The notes: generated by a model not told the origin, from the sequence alone. A stretch of DNA of 64,000 nt from Methylacidiphilales bacterium (GCA_026225555.1 JAMFSY010000151.1:1-64000); one strand, 5' to 3'. Shown: positions 8,302 to 18,411, counted from the stretch's first letter. Numbers and translations are program-made.

Positions 8302-11169
8302 TTACGCGACCGGAAGCTTCGGCAACACCGTCTTCAAGAATCGTCCCGTCTCGCTCGCCGGTTGCATGGCCACGAACTCGGGCGTTCCCTTGGCCACGAT
8401 TTGACCGCCCCCCTCGCCGCCCTCGGGACCGAGATCGATGACGTAGTCGGCGCATTTGATGACGTCGAGTTGATGCTCGATGATCACCAGCGTATTGCCC
8501 GCGTTGCGCAGCTTGAAGAGGACCTGCATGAGCTGCTCGATATCGGCGAAGTGAAGACCGCTGGTCGGCTCATCGAGGATATAGATCGTCCGCCCGGTCG
8601 CCCGCTTGGCCAATTCCGCTGCGAGTTTGATGCGTTGCGCCTCCCCGCCCGAAAGCGTCGTGGCGTGCTGGCCCAGTTTCAAATAACCCAGTCCCACGGC
8701 GGCGAGCGCGTCAAGCTTGTCCGATGCCGCAGGCACGTTGCGGAAAAAGTGGAGACCATCATCGACCGTCATCTCGAGCACATCGGCGATGTTGAGCCCC
8801 TTGTAGGTGATCTCCAGCGTCTCGCGGTTGAAGCGGCGGCCCGCGCACGCCTCGCAGGTCACATAGACCGGCGGGAGAAAATTCATCTCGATTTTGATCA
8901 CGCCGTCGCCCTCGCAATGCTCGCAACGCCCGCCCTTCACGTTGAAACTGAACCGGCCCGGCCCGTAGCCGCGAACACGCGAGGAAGGCAGTTGCGCGAA
9001 GAGATCGCGGATCGAGTTGAACGCGCCCGTGTAGGTGAGCGGATTGGAGCGGGGCGTGCGGCCGATGGGCGTCTGGTCGATGACAATGGCCTTGTCGACC
9101 AAATCCATTCCATCGATGGCATCGTGCGCGCCAGGCGCTTCCTTCGAGTGATAAAAATGGCGGAAGAGCGCGCGGCAAAGCACGTCGTTCACCAGCGTGC
9201 TTTTGCCCGAGCCGCTCACGCCCGTGACGCAGGTCATCAGCCCGATGGGGAAGCCGACCGTGACGTTGCGCAGATTATTTTCCCGCGCGTTGATGATCCG
9301 GATCCAGCCCGATTGCGGTTGCAGGCGGACCTTGGGCACGCGGATCGACTGGGTGCCGTTGAGAAATTGTCCAGTCAAGGATTTGGGATTCGCCATGACT
9401 TCGGCGACTGTGCCCGCCGCGACGATCTGGCCGCCGCGCGAGCCGGCGTGAGGACCGAGATCGACGAGATAATCAGCCGCGCGGATGGTGTCCTCATCGT
9501 GCTCGACGACGATGACGGTGTTGCCCAGATCGCGCAATTCGCGGAGCGTCTCCAGCAGCCGCTCGTTGTCCCGCTGATGCAACCCGATGCTCGGCTCATC
9601 GAGGATATAAAGAACGCCGGTGAGCTTGGATCCGATCTGCGTGGCAAGCCGGATGCGCTGGGCTTCACCCCCGGAAAGCGTGCCACTTTCCCGATCCAGC
9701 GTGAGGTAGCCGAGACCAACCTGGTTGAGGAAACCAAGACGCTGGAGAATTTCACGCCGGACTTCACCACCGATTTTTTCCTCCTGTGGCGTGAGCGCCC
9801 AGACGAGCAGCCAGCGTTGGGCAGCGGCGATGGAAAGATGACTGAACTGCGCAAGGTTGAGCCCCGTGCCCGGCGGGCCGCCAATCGTGACGGCCAACAC
9901 TTCGGGCCGCAAGCGCGCGCCGTGGCAGGCGTGGCAAGTCACGCGGGTCATGTACTGGTTGAGACGATGGCGGGTGAGTTCGCTCTTGCTGTCCTGGTAG
10001 AGACGTTTGAGCTGTGCGATGAGCCCTTCAAAGGGACGCTCCGCCGTGACCGTTTTGCCGCCGCGCGTGCTGGTGAAACTGATCTTTTCCTCACCGGTTC
10101 CTTCGATCAGAGCCTTCTGGAAAGCATCGCCGCACTCAACATAGGGGCGGGACATCGGCTCGCCGTAAGCCGACGCGAGAGCCTCAAGCTGACCGCGATA
10201 AAGTTTCGCCAAAGCGGGCGCGCTGCGCCGCCAAGGACCGACCGGCATCTGATCCAGCGGCACGCTGCCATCAGGAATGAGCAGCGTGGGATCGAAGACC
10301 GATTCCGTTCCGAGGCCGTCGCAAACGGGACATGCGCCTTGCGGACTATTGAACGAAAAATGGCGCGGCGTGATTTCCGCATAGCGATAACCGGTTTCGG
10401 GATCGAAGTTTTGGTTGCTCAGCGTCAACTCCTCGGTCACCGCGTCGGGTGGCCCGAAGAGGACGGTGACGACACCGTGACCGGTCTTGAGCGCGAGTTC
10501 GAGGGAATCGGTCAGGCGCGTCTGCACGGCGTCGCTGACCTTGAGGCGATCGACCACCGCCTCAATCGTATGGGCACGGGATTTATCCAAACGGGGCGGT
10601 TGTTCCAGCTCGTGGATCCGGCCATCCATACGCGCGCGGACGAAGCCCTCGCGCCGCAGCTTTTCCACCACGTCGCGGAACTCACCCTTTTGCTTCTGGA
10701 TCACCGGGGCGAGGATCTGCACCGCGGTGCCTTCCTTCGCGGTGAGCACGCGATCGACCATTTGTTGCACCGACCAGCGGCGCAGCGGTTTGCCGGTGAC
10801 CGGATGATGCGGCTGACCGACATGGGCGAAGAGGAGGCGCAGGAAATCGTGAATCTCCGTGGTCGTTGCGATGGTGGAGCGCGGATTGCCGCCGGCCGTA
10901 CGCTGCTCGATCGCAATGGCCGGGGAGAGCCCCTCGATGAAATCGACATCGGGCTTTTCCATTTGTTCGAGATACTGCCGCGCGTAGGTCGACAGGCTTT
11001 CGACGTAGCGACGCTGGCCTTCAGCATAGATCGTATCGAAGGCGAGGGACGATTTGCCGGAGCCGCTGACCCCGGTCAAGACCACGAGGGCATTGCGCGG
11101 CAACGTCACGGAGACGTTCTTGAGATTGTGCTGACGCGCCCCGCCTATCCGGATTTCCTCCATGGCCAT
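8302..11169 (-). CDS. uvrA: excinuclease ABC subunit A
   Basis: DNA-damage recognition ATPase of nucleotide excision repair, working with UvrB and UvrC. The product has 955 residues, starting from the ATG at 11169 ([16 protein letters not shown]), where homology begins. The upstream frame to 11388 looks non-coding. Two ABC modules are visible: Walker A GVSGSGKS at residues 33-40 and again near residue 650, and signatures [12 protein letters not shown] and [12 protein letters not shown]. Zinc-finger cysteines occur as CPVC plus CHAC in the first half and CEHC plus CEAC in the second, the latter needed for damage binding in the family. It is divergent from the DHPS-like gene. No SOS-type operator is evident by eye upstream. 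Confidence 0.97.
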   Translation of the reverse strand: MAMEEIRIGGARQHNLKNVSVTLPRNALVVLTGVSGSGKSSLAFDTIYAEGQRRYVESLSTYARQYLEQMEKPDVDFIEGLSPAIAIEQRTAGGNPRSTIATTTEIHDFLRLLFAHVGQPHHPVTGKPLRRWSVQQMVDRVLTAKEGTAVQILAPVIQKQKGEFRDVVEKLRREGFVRARMDGRIHELEQPPRLDKSRAHTIEAVVDRLKVSDAVQTRLTDSLELALKTGHGVVTVLFGPPDAVTEELTLSNQNFDPETGYRYAEITPRHFSFNSPQGACPVCDGLGTESVFDPTLLIPDGSVPLDQMPVGPWRRSAPALAKLYRGQLEALASAYGEPMSRPYVECGDAFQKALIEGTGEEKISFTSTRGGKTVTAERPFEGLIAQLKRLYQDSKSELTRHRLNQYMTRVTCHACHGARLRPEVLAVTIGGPPGTGLNLAQFSHLSIAAAQRWLLVWALTPQEEKIGGEVRREILQRLGFLNQVGLGYLTLDRESGTLSGGEAQRIRLATQIGSKLTGVLYILDEPSIGLHQRDNERLLETLRELRDLGNTVIVVEHDEDTIRAADYLVDLGPHAGSRGGQIVAAGTVAEVMANPKSLTGQFLNGTQSIRVPKVRLQPQSGWIRIINARENNLRNVTVGFPIGLMTCVTGVSGSGKSTLVNDVLCRALFRHFYHSKEAPGAHDAIDGMDLVDKAIVIDQTPIGRTPRSNPLTYTGAFNSIRDLFAQLPSSRVRGYGPGRFSFNVKGGRCEHCEGDGVIKIEMNFLPPVYVTCEACAGRRFNRETLEITYKGLNIADVLEMTVDDGLHFFRNVPAASDKLDALAAVGLGYLKLGQHATTLSGGEAQRIKLAAELAKRATGRTIYILDEPTSGLHFADIEQLMQVLFKLRNAGNTLVIIEHQLDVIKCADYVIDLGPEGGEGGGQIVAKGTPEFVAMQPASETGRFLKTVLPKLPVA

Positions 11170-11265
11170 AACCGAACAGCTTAACACGACCAGCTGCGAT
11201 CTCAAATGAAGCTGATCTCCGCGAGCATTTTTCCGTCGGGTCGGGAGGCGAAAGACGGGGACGCA

Positions 11266-11294
11266 TTGCAGAACTTGGTCAGGACGCCTAAGTT
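11266..11294 (+). promoter_or_regulatory. candidate promoter of the DHPS-like gene
   Basis: TTGCAG at 11266-11271 and TAAGTT at 11289-11294, spaced 17 nt. Transcription would begin at about 11301, the A of the ATG, giving a leaderless mRNA. No Shine-Dalgarno sequence is present. Confidence 0.3.
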
Positions 11295-11300
11295 CCTTCC

Positions 11301-12215
11301 ATGCTCGATCTCGCCACCCTGGCTGCGCTCCATGAGAAATATCGCGAGGCTGCGACGTTGCCCGTGGCCGGTTTTTCGCTGGGACCACAGCGCTTCGACT
11401 TCGAGACGAGTTCGTACCTGATGGGCGTGGTGAATCTATCCGCCGATTCCTGGTATCGTGAGAGCGTGGCCTTGAGCACGGAGGCTGCGGTGCGCCGCGC
11501 GCGGGTGCTGCATGAACAGGGTGCGGCGGTAATCGATCTTGGCGCGGAATCGTCCCTCGCCCACGCGGCGGAAGTGGATGGCTCGACGCAGGAAAGCAGG
11601 CTCATTCCCGTCGTGCGCGAACTAGCCGCGGCGGGCCTTTGCGTTTCGGTGGAGACTTACCACGTGGACGTGGCAACCGCCTGCCTCAAAGCGGGAGCGA
11701 AGGTGCTGAATCTCACCGGGACGATGGATACCGCGCGTATTTTTCGCGAGGTCGCGGATCATGAGGCGGGGGTGATCATCTGTTTCGTGCAGGGAGAAAA
11801 TGTCCGAAAGGTCGGCGACCTGGACCTGGGTCGCGATCCAATCGCGGCCCTTTATGAATTCTTTGCACACCAGGTCGAAGCGGCCACCGATGCGGGAGTA
11901 ACGCGGATTTGGATCGATCCGGGTCTCGGCTTCTATTATCGGAATCTGCAAGACAGCGGGGCGAGGATCCGGCACCAGATACAGGTTTTTCTCAATGGCT
12001 TTCGCTTGCGTGCGTTGGGCTGGCCGGTGTGCCAGGCGCTACCTCACGCCTTCGAGTGTTTTGAGGAGGAGGTACGCTCGGCGGAACCCTTTTTCGCCGT
12101 GCTGGCGTTGCTGGGAAAGACCGATCTGCTCCGAACGCACGAGGTTGCCAAAGTGCGCGGTGTGCTGCGAACGCTTGAGTTGGTGCGCGGGGCGGAAGAT
12201 ATCGTGACCGGATAA
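11301..12215 (+). CDS. divergent dihydropteroate synthase-like (pterin-binding fold) protein
   Basis: A 304-residue protein that aligns by eye with dihydropteroate synthase along its length. GVVNLSADSW (N45) matches the GVLNVTPDSF strand, IDLGAES matches IDVGGES, SVETY matches SVDTY, LNLTG matches INDVSG, DPGLGF matches DPGFGF, and LLRTHEVAKV matches the C-terminal RVHDV. Several substrate residues differ. The TRPG loop after GGES is replaced by SLAHA, and the catalytic-site Asp of SVDT is Glu118. DPGLGF continues as YYRN rather than GKN. An extra ~30 N-terminal residues precede the barrel. It may be a true but divergent FolP, or a paralogue with another pterin-related or unrelated substrate. 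It is divergent from uvrA and not in a folate operon. Confidence 0.75.
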   Translation: MLDLATLAALHEKYREAATLPVAGFSLGPQRFDFETSSYLMGVVNLSADSWYRESVALSTEAAVRRARVLHEQGAAVIDLGAESSLAHAAEVDGSTQESRLIPVVRELAAAGLCVSVETYHVDVATACLKAGAKVLNLTGTMDTARIFREVADHEAGVIICFVQGENVRKVGDLDLGRDPIAALYEFFAHQVEAATDAGVTRIWIDPGLGFYYRNLQDSGARIRHQIQVFLNGFRLRALGWPVCQALPHAFECFEEEVRSAEPFFAVLALLGKTDLLRTHEVAKVRGVLRTLELVRGAEDIVTG

Positions 12216-12238
12216 TTCCGGTTCGAAGTCCTTGGAAA

Positions 12239-13645
12239 TTATTTCGCGCCCCAACCGAAGAGCACGACGGGCACGGTGCGCAGGAGGATTTTCAGATCGA
12301 GCCAGAGCGACCATTGGTCGATGTACTCGAGATCGAGGCGCACCCAATCCTTGAAGTCCGTGATCGTGTTGCGTCCCCTGACCTGCCAGAGACAGGTCAG
12401 ACCAGGACGGACACTCATGCGGCGGCGCTGGGTCACGTCGCCAAAGTTGGCCGTTTCGTAAAGGGGAAGCGGGCGCGGCCCGACCAGGCTCATCTCGCCC
12501 CGGATCACATTCCAGAGTTGGGGCAACTCGTCGAAGCTCGTGTGCCGGAGCAGGCGTCCGAGCGGCGTCACGCGCGGGTCATCCTTGACCTTGAAAACGG
12601 GGCCCTGCATCTCGTTGCGATCCTCCAGTTCCGCGCGCGCCTGCTCGGCATTGGTCACCATGGTCCGGAATTTGTACATGCGGAAGGCGCGCCCATGCCG
12701 GCCACTGCGGTTCTGCGAAAAGATGGCCGGCCCGCTGGAAGTCCAGCGAATGAGCAGAGCGATGAGCAGCATGAGCGGAAACGTCAGGATCAGAAGCACG
12801 CCCGCGCCGATGACATCGAGACAGCGCTTGGTGACCAACTCCCACGAAATGGCCGGCGCCGTCCGATAAATGAGCAGGGGTTGGCCGGCAAATTGATCGA
12901 ATTGCACGTGGGTAAAAAGCGTCTGGATGAAGTCGGCGGAAACCCAGGCCTCGACTCCCTCCGCCTCGCAGGCGAGCAGCGCCTCGCGCACTTGGGGGAC
13001 AATTCGTTCATCGAGACTGAACACCACGATATCGACGGTTTCGTCGTGGAGAGTTTCGATGAAACGGGCCAACCCTTCTTTGCGCAGGTCGAATTCCGCT
13101 TTGATCTCGAAGTGTTTGCCGGGCTGGGAAAGGAAGCGTTCCTTCCACCGAGACCGGTCTTCCGGAGCGCCGCAAAGGAGAATGTAATTGCGCAAATGCG
13201 CGTGGGTCCCTCTTTGCTGCAGCCAGATTTGAAACAACCAGATGCGGGCGGTCAGAAATGCGATGCCCATGAGGAAAAAGAGTCCGAGCGCCACGCGGCT
13301 GATGTTCGTTTGCGGGACGTGCACGATGATCACGCAGGTGAAGATGGCCAGCAGGACAAAGAAAAGGCCGCACGCAATTCGCCAGACCGATTGCATCAAG
13401 GGCACCGGCGGCTGGGTCTGGTAAATCCCCACGTATTGCAGGGCGAGAGGTCCGATCGGAATGGAGAGAAGCATCATCCAGTAACAGTTCGCGAACTGGG
13501 GTTGGACGGCATAGTCCTCAAATCCCTTGATGTCGTTCAGGATATAAAACCGCACGGCGTGCCCCAGCCAGATCGCCAAAGCGATCAGGCCGGCATCAAG
13601 TACCTGGAGAAACTGTTGATAAAAATTGTGCTGGCGGGAGAGCAT
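12239..13645 (-). CDS. exopolysaccharide priming glycosyltransferase (polyprenyl-phosphate sugar phosphotransferase)
   Basis: Membrane enzyme of the WcaJ/WbaP type that transfers a sugar-1-phosphate to undecaprenyl phosphate, the first step of capsule or exopolysaccharide assembly. It has 468 residues. There are about four N-terminal membrane segments in the first ~135 residues, a central soluble nucleotide-binding-like region, then a membrane hairpin (VIGAGVLLILTFPLMLLIAL) and the catalytic C-terminal domain. Diagnostic motifs there are KFRTMV, DPRVTPLGRLLR, SFDELPQLWNV and MSLVGPRP. It lies 53 nt downstream of fcl on the same strand, so GDP-fucose synthesis and polymer initiation are probably co-expressed. 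Confidence 0.93.
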   Translation of the reverse strand: MLSRQHNFYQQFLQVLDAGLIALAIWLGHAVRFYILNDIKGFEDYAVQPQFANCYWMMLLSIPIGPLALQYVGIYQTQPPVPLMQSVWRIACGLFFVLLAIFTCVIIVHVPQTNISRVALGLFFLMGIAFLTARIWLFQIWLQQRGTHAHLRNYILLCGAPEDRSRWKERFLSQPGKHFEIKAEFDLRKEGLARFIETLHDETVDIVVFSLDERIVPQVREALLACEAEGVEAWVSADFIQTLFTHVQFDQFAGQPLLIYRTAPAISWELVTKRCLDVIGAGVLLILTFPLMLLIALLIRWTSSGPAIFSQNRSGRHGRAFRMYKFRTMVTNAEQARAELEDRNEMQGPVFKVKDDPRVTPLGRLLRHTSFDELPQLWNVIRGEMSLVGPRPLPLYETANFGDVTQRRRMSVRPGLTCLWQVRGRNTITDFKDWVRLDLEYIDQWSLWLDLKILLRTVPVVLFGWGAK

Positions 13646-13698
13646 GCGGGAAAAGCACCCATCGCCATCTTAGCACCAAACATCCCCGGAGTGGGACG

Positions 13699-14643
13699 TT
13701 AAATTTTTGAAAGTTGGCGGCCATGGGCCAGCCACCATTGGTAGGTGTCCCGCAGGCCCTTTTCCAAGGGAATTTTGGCGTGCCAGCCCAATTCGGTCAG
13801 CTTCGTGACATCGAGCCATTTCCGGGGCGTACCGTCCGGTTTGGTCGTGTCCCATTCGATCTGGCCGGAAAAACCGATCACGCGGCTGATGAGGGCGGCC
13901 AGGTCGCGGATGGAAAGGTCCTCGCCACAGCCGACATTGACCAGTTCGGGCGAGTCGTAGCTCCCCATGAGAAAAAGACAGGCCTCGGCCAGGTCGTCCA
14001 CGTGAAGAAATTCCCGGTAAGCCGAGCCGGTTCCCCAAAGCATCACGCTTTTCTCGCCCTTCTCCTTGGCCAGGTGAAATTTATGCAATAACGCAGGTAA
14101 AACGTGCGAGGTCTTCAGGTCGAAATTATCTTCCGGCCCATAGAGGTTGGTCGGCATGGCCGAGATGAAATTCGCCCCGTATTGCCGGCTGTAGGCCTGG
14201 CAAAGTTTGATGCCGCAAATCTTAGCGAGAGCGTAGGCTTCATTCGTCGGTTCCAGCAGACCGGTAAGCAGCGCATCCTCGCGCAAGGGCTGTGGCGCGA
14301 ACTTGGGATAAATGCAGGAACTTCCGAGGAAAAGGAGCTTTTTGACGGAAACCGCATGGGCCCCGTTGATGAGGTTAAGTTCCACCTGCAGATTTTCGCT
14401 GAGAAATTCGACCGGCTGAGAGGCGTTGGCCATAATCCCACCCACTTTGGCGGCGGCGACGAAAACATAGGCAGGCCGCTCGTGCTCATAAAAGGCGCGA
14501 ACGGCGCGGGCGTCGCCAAGATCGAGTTCCGCGCGAGTACGCAGCAAAAGATTGGTGAAGCCCCGGGCGCGCAAAAGCCGCACCAGCGCGGAGCCGACCA
14601 TCCCGCGATGGCCCGCGACGAAGATGGAATCACCCGGGTTCAT
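13699..14643 (-). CDS. fcl: GDP-L-fucose synthase
   Basis: NADPH-dependent epimerase-reductase that converts GDP-4-keto-6-deoxy-mannose to GDP-L-fucose. It has 314 residues. The coenzyme motif GHRGMVG is at residues 11-17, [13 protein letters not shown] marks the serine region, and the catalytic Tyr and Lys lie in EAYALAK around residues 137-141. The motif [12 protein letters not shown] is typical of the enzyme. The ATG overlaps the gmd stop by 4 nt, giving a translationally coupled gmd-fcl pair. Confidence 0.96.
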   Translation of the reverse strand: MNPGDSIFVAGHRGMVGSALVRLLRARGFTNLLLRTRAELDLGDARAVRAFYEHERPAYVFVAAAKVGGIMANASQPVEFLSENLQVELNLINGAHAVSVKKLLFLGSSCIYPKFAPQPLREDALLTGLLEPTNEAYALAKICGIKLCQAYSRQYGANFISAMPTNLYGPEDNFDLKTSHVLPALLHKFHLAKEKGEKSVMLWGTGSAYREFLHVDDLAEACLFLMGSYDSPELVNVGCGEDLSIRDLAALISRVIGFSGQIEWDTTKPDGTPRKWLDVTKLTELGWHAKIPLEKGLRDTYQWWLAHGRQLSKI

Positions 14644-15650
14644 CCGCGGATGTGCTGGCCGCTGAGTTGCTGATCGAGCAGGGCCCGATCAGCCGCGACC
14701 ATGATGCGGACGAGGTCCTTGAACGACGTCTTCGGCTGCCAGCCAAGAATGCGCTTCGCCTTGGCCGCGTCGCCGATCAGCAGGTCGACTTCGGCGGGAC
14801 GGAAGTACCGGGGATCGATTTTGACGAATTCCTTCCAGTCGAGATCGAGACAGCCGAAGGCCTCCTCCAGAAATTCACGAACAGAATGGGCCTCGCCGGT
14901 CGCAACCACGTAATCGTCGCCCTGCTCCTGCTGAAGCATCAGCCACATGGCCTCGACAAATTCGGGCGCATAGCCCCAGTCCCGCTGCGCGTCGAGATTA
15001 CCGAGATAGAGGTCCTTCTGAAGGCCCGCCTTGATCCGCGCGAGCGCCCGCGTGATCTTGCGCGTGACGAAGGTCTCGCCGCGCCGGGGCGATTCGTGGT
15101 TGAAGAGAATGCCGTTGCTGGCGTGCAGCTTGTAGCTCTCACGATAATTCACGGTCATCCAGTAGGCGTAGACCTTGGCCGCACCGTAGGGGCTGCGAGG
15201 ATAAAAGGGCGTGTCCTCCCGTTGCGGAACAGCCTGGACGAGCCCATACATTTCACTGCTCGAGGCTTGGTAAAAGCGTGCCTTGGGAGCGGTCTCGCGG
15301 ATCGCTTCCAGAATCCGCGTGGTGCCGAGACCGGTCACATCGCCGGTATACTCGGGGATTTCGAAACTCACGCGGACGTGGCTCTGCGCGCCGAGATGAT
15401 ACACTTCATCGGGCTGGAGATTGTGCAAAAACGTCATGATCGACGCGGAGTCGCTCAGATCGCCGTAGTGGAGAAAGAGCTTCACGCCGAGGACATGGGG
15501 ATCCTGGTAAAGATGATCGATCCGGTCGGTGTTGAACGAACTGGAGCGCCGGATGATCCCGTGAACCTCATAGCCCTTGGCAAGGAGGAATTCCGCCAGA
15601 TAGGAACCGTCCTGCCCCGTGATACCGGAGATGAGTGCTTTTTTGCTCAT
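14640..15650 (-). CDS. gmd: GDP-mannose 4,6-dehydratase
   Basis: First enzyme of GDP-fucose (and GDP-6-deoxysugar) synthesis: it turns GDP-mannose into GDP-4-keto-6-deoxy-mannose using bound NADP. It has 336 residues. [17 protein letters not shown] at the N terminus is the coenzyme site. SSSEMYG and [12 protein letters not shown] hold the catalytic residues, and [16 protein letters not shown] is a strongly conserved family block. Together with fcl and the priming transferase it forms a fucose-containing polysaccharide module. Confidence 0.97.
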   Translation of the reverse strand: MSKKALISGITGQDGSYLAEFLLAKGYEVHGIIRRSSSFNTDRIDHLYQDPHVLGVKLFLHYGDLSDSASIMTFLHNLQPDEVYHLGAQSHVRVSFEIPEYTGDVTGLGTTRILEAIRETAPKARFYQASSSEMYGLVQAVPQREDTPFYPRSPYGAAKVYAYWMTVNYRESYKLHASNGILFNHESPRRGETFVTRKITRALARIKAGLQKDLYLGNLDAQRDWGYAPEFVEAMWLMLQQEQGDDYVVATGEAHSVREFLEEAFGCLDLDWKEFVKIDPRYFRPAEVDLLIGDAAKAKRILGWQPKTSFKDLVRIMVAADRALLDQQLSGQHIRG

Positions 15651-15670
15651 GAAATATTTTCAGGCTCGGA

Positions 15671-15683
15671 ACGGCAATGCCGT
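15671..15683. terminator. short GC hairpin between jag and gmd
   Basis: Perfect palindrome ACGGCAATGCCGT in the 60-nt gap between the stop of the jag-like gene and the start of gmd. It could terminate or attenuate minus-strand transcription before gmd, but no T-run follows, so the function is uncertain. Confidence 0.35.
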
Positions 15684-15710
15684 GCCGACCGCGGGATTCA
15701 TTGCGGCGTT

Positions 15711-16175
15711 CTAGGCTTCCGCTTGCGAATGGCGCGGGACCAACGTGATCTGCTTCAATCGCGCCGTGCCCTCTTCGCTTTGCGTGGCGATATCAGGATC
15801 CTCCGCGAAGGCCTGATGCACGAGACGGCGATCGAAGGAATTCATCGGCGCGAGCGCCAGCGGACGCCCCGTGTGCCGGACCTGCTCGGCCAGTTCACGA
15901 ATACGACCGAGGAAATCCTGCTTCTCCTTCTGGCGATATCCTTCGACATCGATGATCACGTTGGGTGCGCTCTCATCATGGCGCAGCAGGATGCGGTTGA
16001 GGAGATACTGCAAATCCTCAAGGGTGTGGCCATCGCGGCCGATCAGCCTTCCGGCCTCGCGGGTATGGATGTTCAGGGCCGGACGCCCTCCCTGTTCGAC
16101 CTCCTCAACTTCGAAGACGAAGCCGAGATGTCCCAACATCAATTCGAGGGTTTCACGGGGGCTAGGCGATGGCAT
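15711..16175 (-). CDS. Jag/KhpB-type KH-R3H RNA-binding protein
   Basis: A 154-residue protein of the SpoIIIJ-associated Jag (KhpB) family, which binds RNA and in Gram-positives influences cell division and elongation. A KH-type domain covers about residues 1-80, with the GxxG loop as IGRDG in GRLIGRDGHTLEDLQ. A C-terminal R3H domain follows, with the FDRRLVHQAF core. The N-terminal Jag_N domain found in many members is missing. The usual neighbours yidC, rnpA and rpmH are not here; instead it lies upstream of gmd and downstream of an amidohydrolase. Confidence 0.88.
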   Translation of the reverse strand: MPSPSPRETLELMLGHLGFVFEVEEVEQGGRPALNIHTREAGRLIGRDGHTLEDLQYLLNRILLRHDESAPNVIIDVEGYRQKEKQDFLGRIRELAEQVRHTGRPLALAPMNSFDRRLVHQAFAEDPDIATQSEEGTARLKQITLVPRHSQAEA

Positions 16176-16257
16176 CCCGGAAGCATAAAAGATTGTGCGA
16201 TTGCGCCAACCCTTTTCGCTTCGGCCTTCAGGCAGAACGCAAAAAAAATGCCCGCCC

Positions 16258-17475
16258 CTACCCCGGGGCTTGCCCGTTCACGAGGAGCAAATTCGGCTTT
16301 CCGTAAGAGTACACGACACGATGGTAGGGGTTCGGCGCCACGGGGACTTCCACGTCATCGGGAAAGGCCACCAGATCGGCCACGCTGCCGGGAGAAATCT
16401 GCCCGAGCTTTCCGGCCTGCCCCAGGGCACGAGCACTGTTGAGCGTGCTCATTTCCACGGCCTCGCGGTCGGTCACAGGATGGAATTGCACGACCTCCCT
16501 CATTTCCGCGCGCATGTCGAGCGAGGTATTGCTGGCGAGGCTGTCGGTGCCGAGGCAAATGTTGACTCCGTGTTCGCGTAGCGTCTTCAGGGGAAACGGC
16601 GCATGGCCGAAGTAGGTATGGCACTTGGGGCAATGCACCACGGAGGCTCCGGTTTGCGCGACGAGATCGTAATCGTAATCCTGCAGATAATTGAGGTGGG
16701 CGATCAGGCAGTTGCCGCCGATGACGCCGTGCTCCACAAGATGGGAGAGGGCCGATCCATGCCCGCAATCGGAGTTATCGCGGCCCATGCCGCCGAGAAA
16801 CTCGAAGAGTGGCCCGCGGGCATGCGAAAACATCTCGTGCTCCTCGACTGATTCCGCGATGTGGGTGGTGGAAAGCATGCCGTACTTTTCCCCGCAGGTG
16901 CGGGCCAGGCGATAGAGATCGACCGAGGCGGTGTAGGGCGCGTGCGGAGAGAGGCCAAAGCCTCCGAGCCATTCGGGATGCTTCTCGAAAAAGCTGAGCG
17001 CGCCCATCAGGGTCTCGCCCTCATCCAGCCGGGCGCGGACGTCGATCAACTCCAGGAACCACCAGGTTCGCAACGGGGGTACGGGCAACTGGGGTAGCAA
17101 TTCGGGGAACGATTCGATGTTGGCGACGGTCGTGGTGCCGTTTTCGGCCAGCATTTCGAAGCCTTCCGCAATGGCCTCAATATAATCCTGCGAGGTGAAC
17201 GACCGGCGAAGACCGTTAATGTTCTTAATCCATTCCGTGAAGCCGTGCCGCGATTCAAGAGCACCGCGGAATCGGGTGTAATCGAGATGGCAATGGGCAT
17301 TGATGAGTCCGGGCAGAAGCGTGCTCGCCCCCAGTTCGACGATCTCCTCCCCGGGCTGCGGCGTCAGTTCCGCCGCCGGGCCGACCGCGAGGACATGCGA
17401 CCCTTCGACCCGCACCGCGCCGCAAGGCACCGGAGGGGTCGACATCGGGAGGACCATGTCGGCGCGATACAGCAT
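16258..17475 (-). CDS. amidohydrolase-family deaminase (possible aminodeoxyfutalosine deaminase)
   Basis: Metal-dependent hydrolase of the cytosine deaminase / ATZ-TRZ / MtaD group, 405 residues. Metal ligands visible are H61 and H63 in NAHCH, a His in TTHIAES, a His in IAHLNYL and an Asp in LGTDSLASN. The Glu of HIAES is the likely proton shuttle. The family includes S-adenosylhomocysteine/methylthioadenosine deaminases, guanine deaminases and aminodeoxyfutalosine deaminase of menaquinone synthesis. The sequence does not let me choose among these with confidence. It is part of a minus-strand run, 90 nt downstream of mazG. Confidence 0.85.
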   Translation of the reverse strand: MLYRADMVLPMSTPPVPCGAVRVEGSHVLAVGPAAELTPQPGEEIVELGASTLLPGLINAHCHLDYTRFRGALESRHGFTEWIKNINGLRRSFTSQDYIEAIAEGFEMLAENGTTTVANIESFPELLPQLPVPPLRTWWFLELIDVRARLDEGETLMGALSFFEKHPEWLGGFGLSPHAPYTASVDLYRLARTCGEKYGMLSTTHIAESVEEHEMFSHARGPLFEFLGGMGRDNSDCGHGSALSHLVEHGVIGGNCLIAHLNYLQDYDYDLVAQTGASVVHCPKCHTYFGHAPFPLKTLREHGVNICLGTDSLASNTSLDMRAEMREVVQFHPVTDREAVEMSTLNSARALGQAGKLGQISPGSVADLVAFPDDVEVPVAPNPYHRVVYSYGKPNLLLVNGQAPG

Positions 17476-17565
17476 TGGTCCAGAATAACGATGGTCGTAT
17501 TATCGGCGATGAAGATTTATGTTAATTTTCCGTAGGGACGATTTCTATCCGTCGCCCGCCGGGAA

Positions 17566-18411
17566 CTACTCTTTCCGCTTCGAGGCGGTCTCAGCCGCCT
17601 TGACCTCGTTCCAGGCCGCGTCGAGTTCCTCCAGCTTGCAGGCCTTCATCTCTTTGCCCTGGGCCTTGATCCGTTCCTCAACGGCACGAAAACGACGCGC
17701 GAACTTGTCATTGGCAGCGGTGAGCAGGTCCTCCGGGGCCAAGTGCAAATGGCGGGAAAGATTCACGATGGAGAAAAGAAGATCGCCGATTTCCTCCGCC
17801 AATGCGGGTGATGAGGCCTGTGGAAGATGCGGCTCGATTTCCGCGCGCACCTCGTTGATTTCCTCCGTGACCTTGTCGAGCGCTCCGCGAACGTCGGGCC
17901 AGTCGAAGCCGACCTTGCGCGCCTTTTTTTGCAACGCTTCCGCCCGCATCAGCGCGGGCAGCGTCCGGGGCACGCCATCGAGCACGCTTTCGCGTTCGGG
18001 CTTCTCCGCTTTTTTCAATTCGTCCCAGAGCGCAATGGTCGCCGTGGCGTCGGCGACTTTCTCCTCGCCGAAAACATGGGGATGACGCCGGACCAGTTTA
18101 TCGGCAATACCGGTCGCCACATCGGCGAAGGTGAAATCGCCCGCTTCCCGCGCGATTTGCGCCTGAAAAACGACATGAAGCAGGAGGTCTCCCAGTTCCT
18201 CGGTGAGATGGATCGGCGAGCCCGAGTCGATGGCTTCGAGCACCTCGTAACACTCTTCCAGCATCTGCGGCTTGAGCGTGGCGGGCGTCTGCTCGCGGTC
18301 CCAGGGGCAGCCTCCCGGCGCGCGCAACTGCTCCATCAAGCCGAGCAAACGGTCGATCGCCCTCGCGTCCGGGCTGCCCATCTGTCTGGAATCGGGCAAT
18401 GGCTCGGTCAT
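17566..18411 (-). CDS. mazG: nucleoside triphosphate pyrophosphohydrolase MazG
   Basis: House-cleaning enzyme that hydrolyses (d)NTPs to NMP and pyrophosphate. The 281-residue product has two tandem MazG domains. The first has GGCPWDREQT and the metal-binding EECYEVLEAI plus EELGDLLLHVVFQ. The second has EEINEVRAEI plus EEIGDLLFSIVNL. The linker between the domains and the C-terminal tail are of normal length. Its ATG overlaps the stop of the DUF362 gene by 4 nt, so the two genes are translationally coupled. Confidence 0.95.
   Translation of the reverse strand: MTEPLPDSRQMGSPDARAIDRLLGLMEQLRAPGGCPWDREQTPATLKPQMLEECYEVLEAIDSGSPIHLTEELGDLLLHVVFQAQIAREAGDFTFADVATGIADKLVRRHPHVFGEEKVADATATIALWDELKKAEKPERESVLDGVPRTLPALMRAEALQKKARKVGFDWPDVRGALDKVTEEINEVRAEIEPHLPQASSPALAEEIGDLLFSIVNLSRHLHLAPEDLLTAANDKFARRFRAVEERIKAQGKEMKACKLEELDAAWNEVKAAETASKRKE

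Noticed and set aside
8362-11184. A 940-codon open frame opposite uvrA
   Set aside because: Nearly the full length of uvrA in antisense; uvrA motifs are complete and the mirror frame shows only charged low-complexity sequence.
11170-11388. A 73-residue N-terminal extension of UvrA
   Set aside because: It has no family similarity and lies in the divergent control region. UvrA homology begins at the ATG at 11169.
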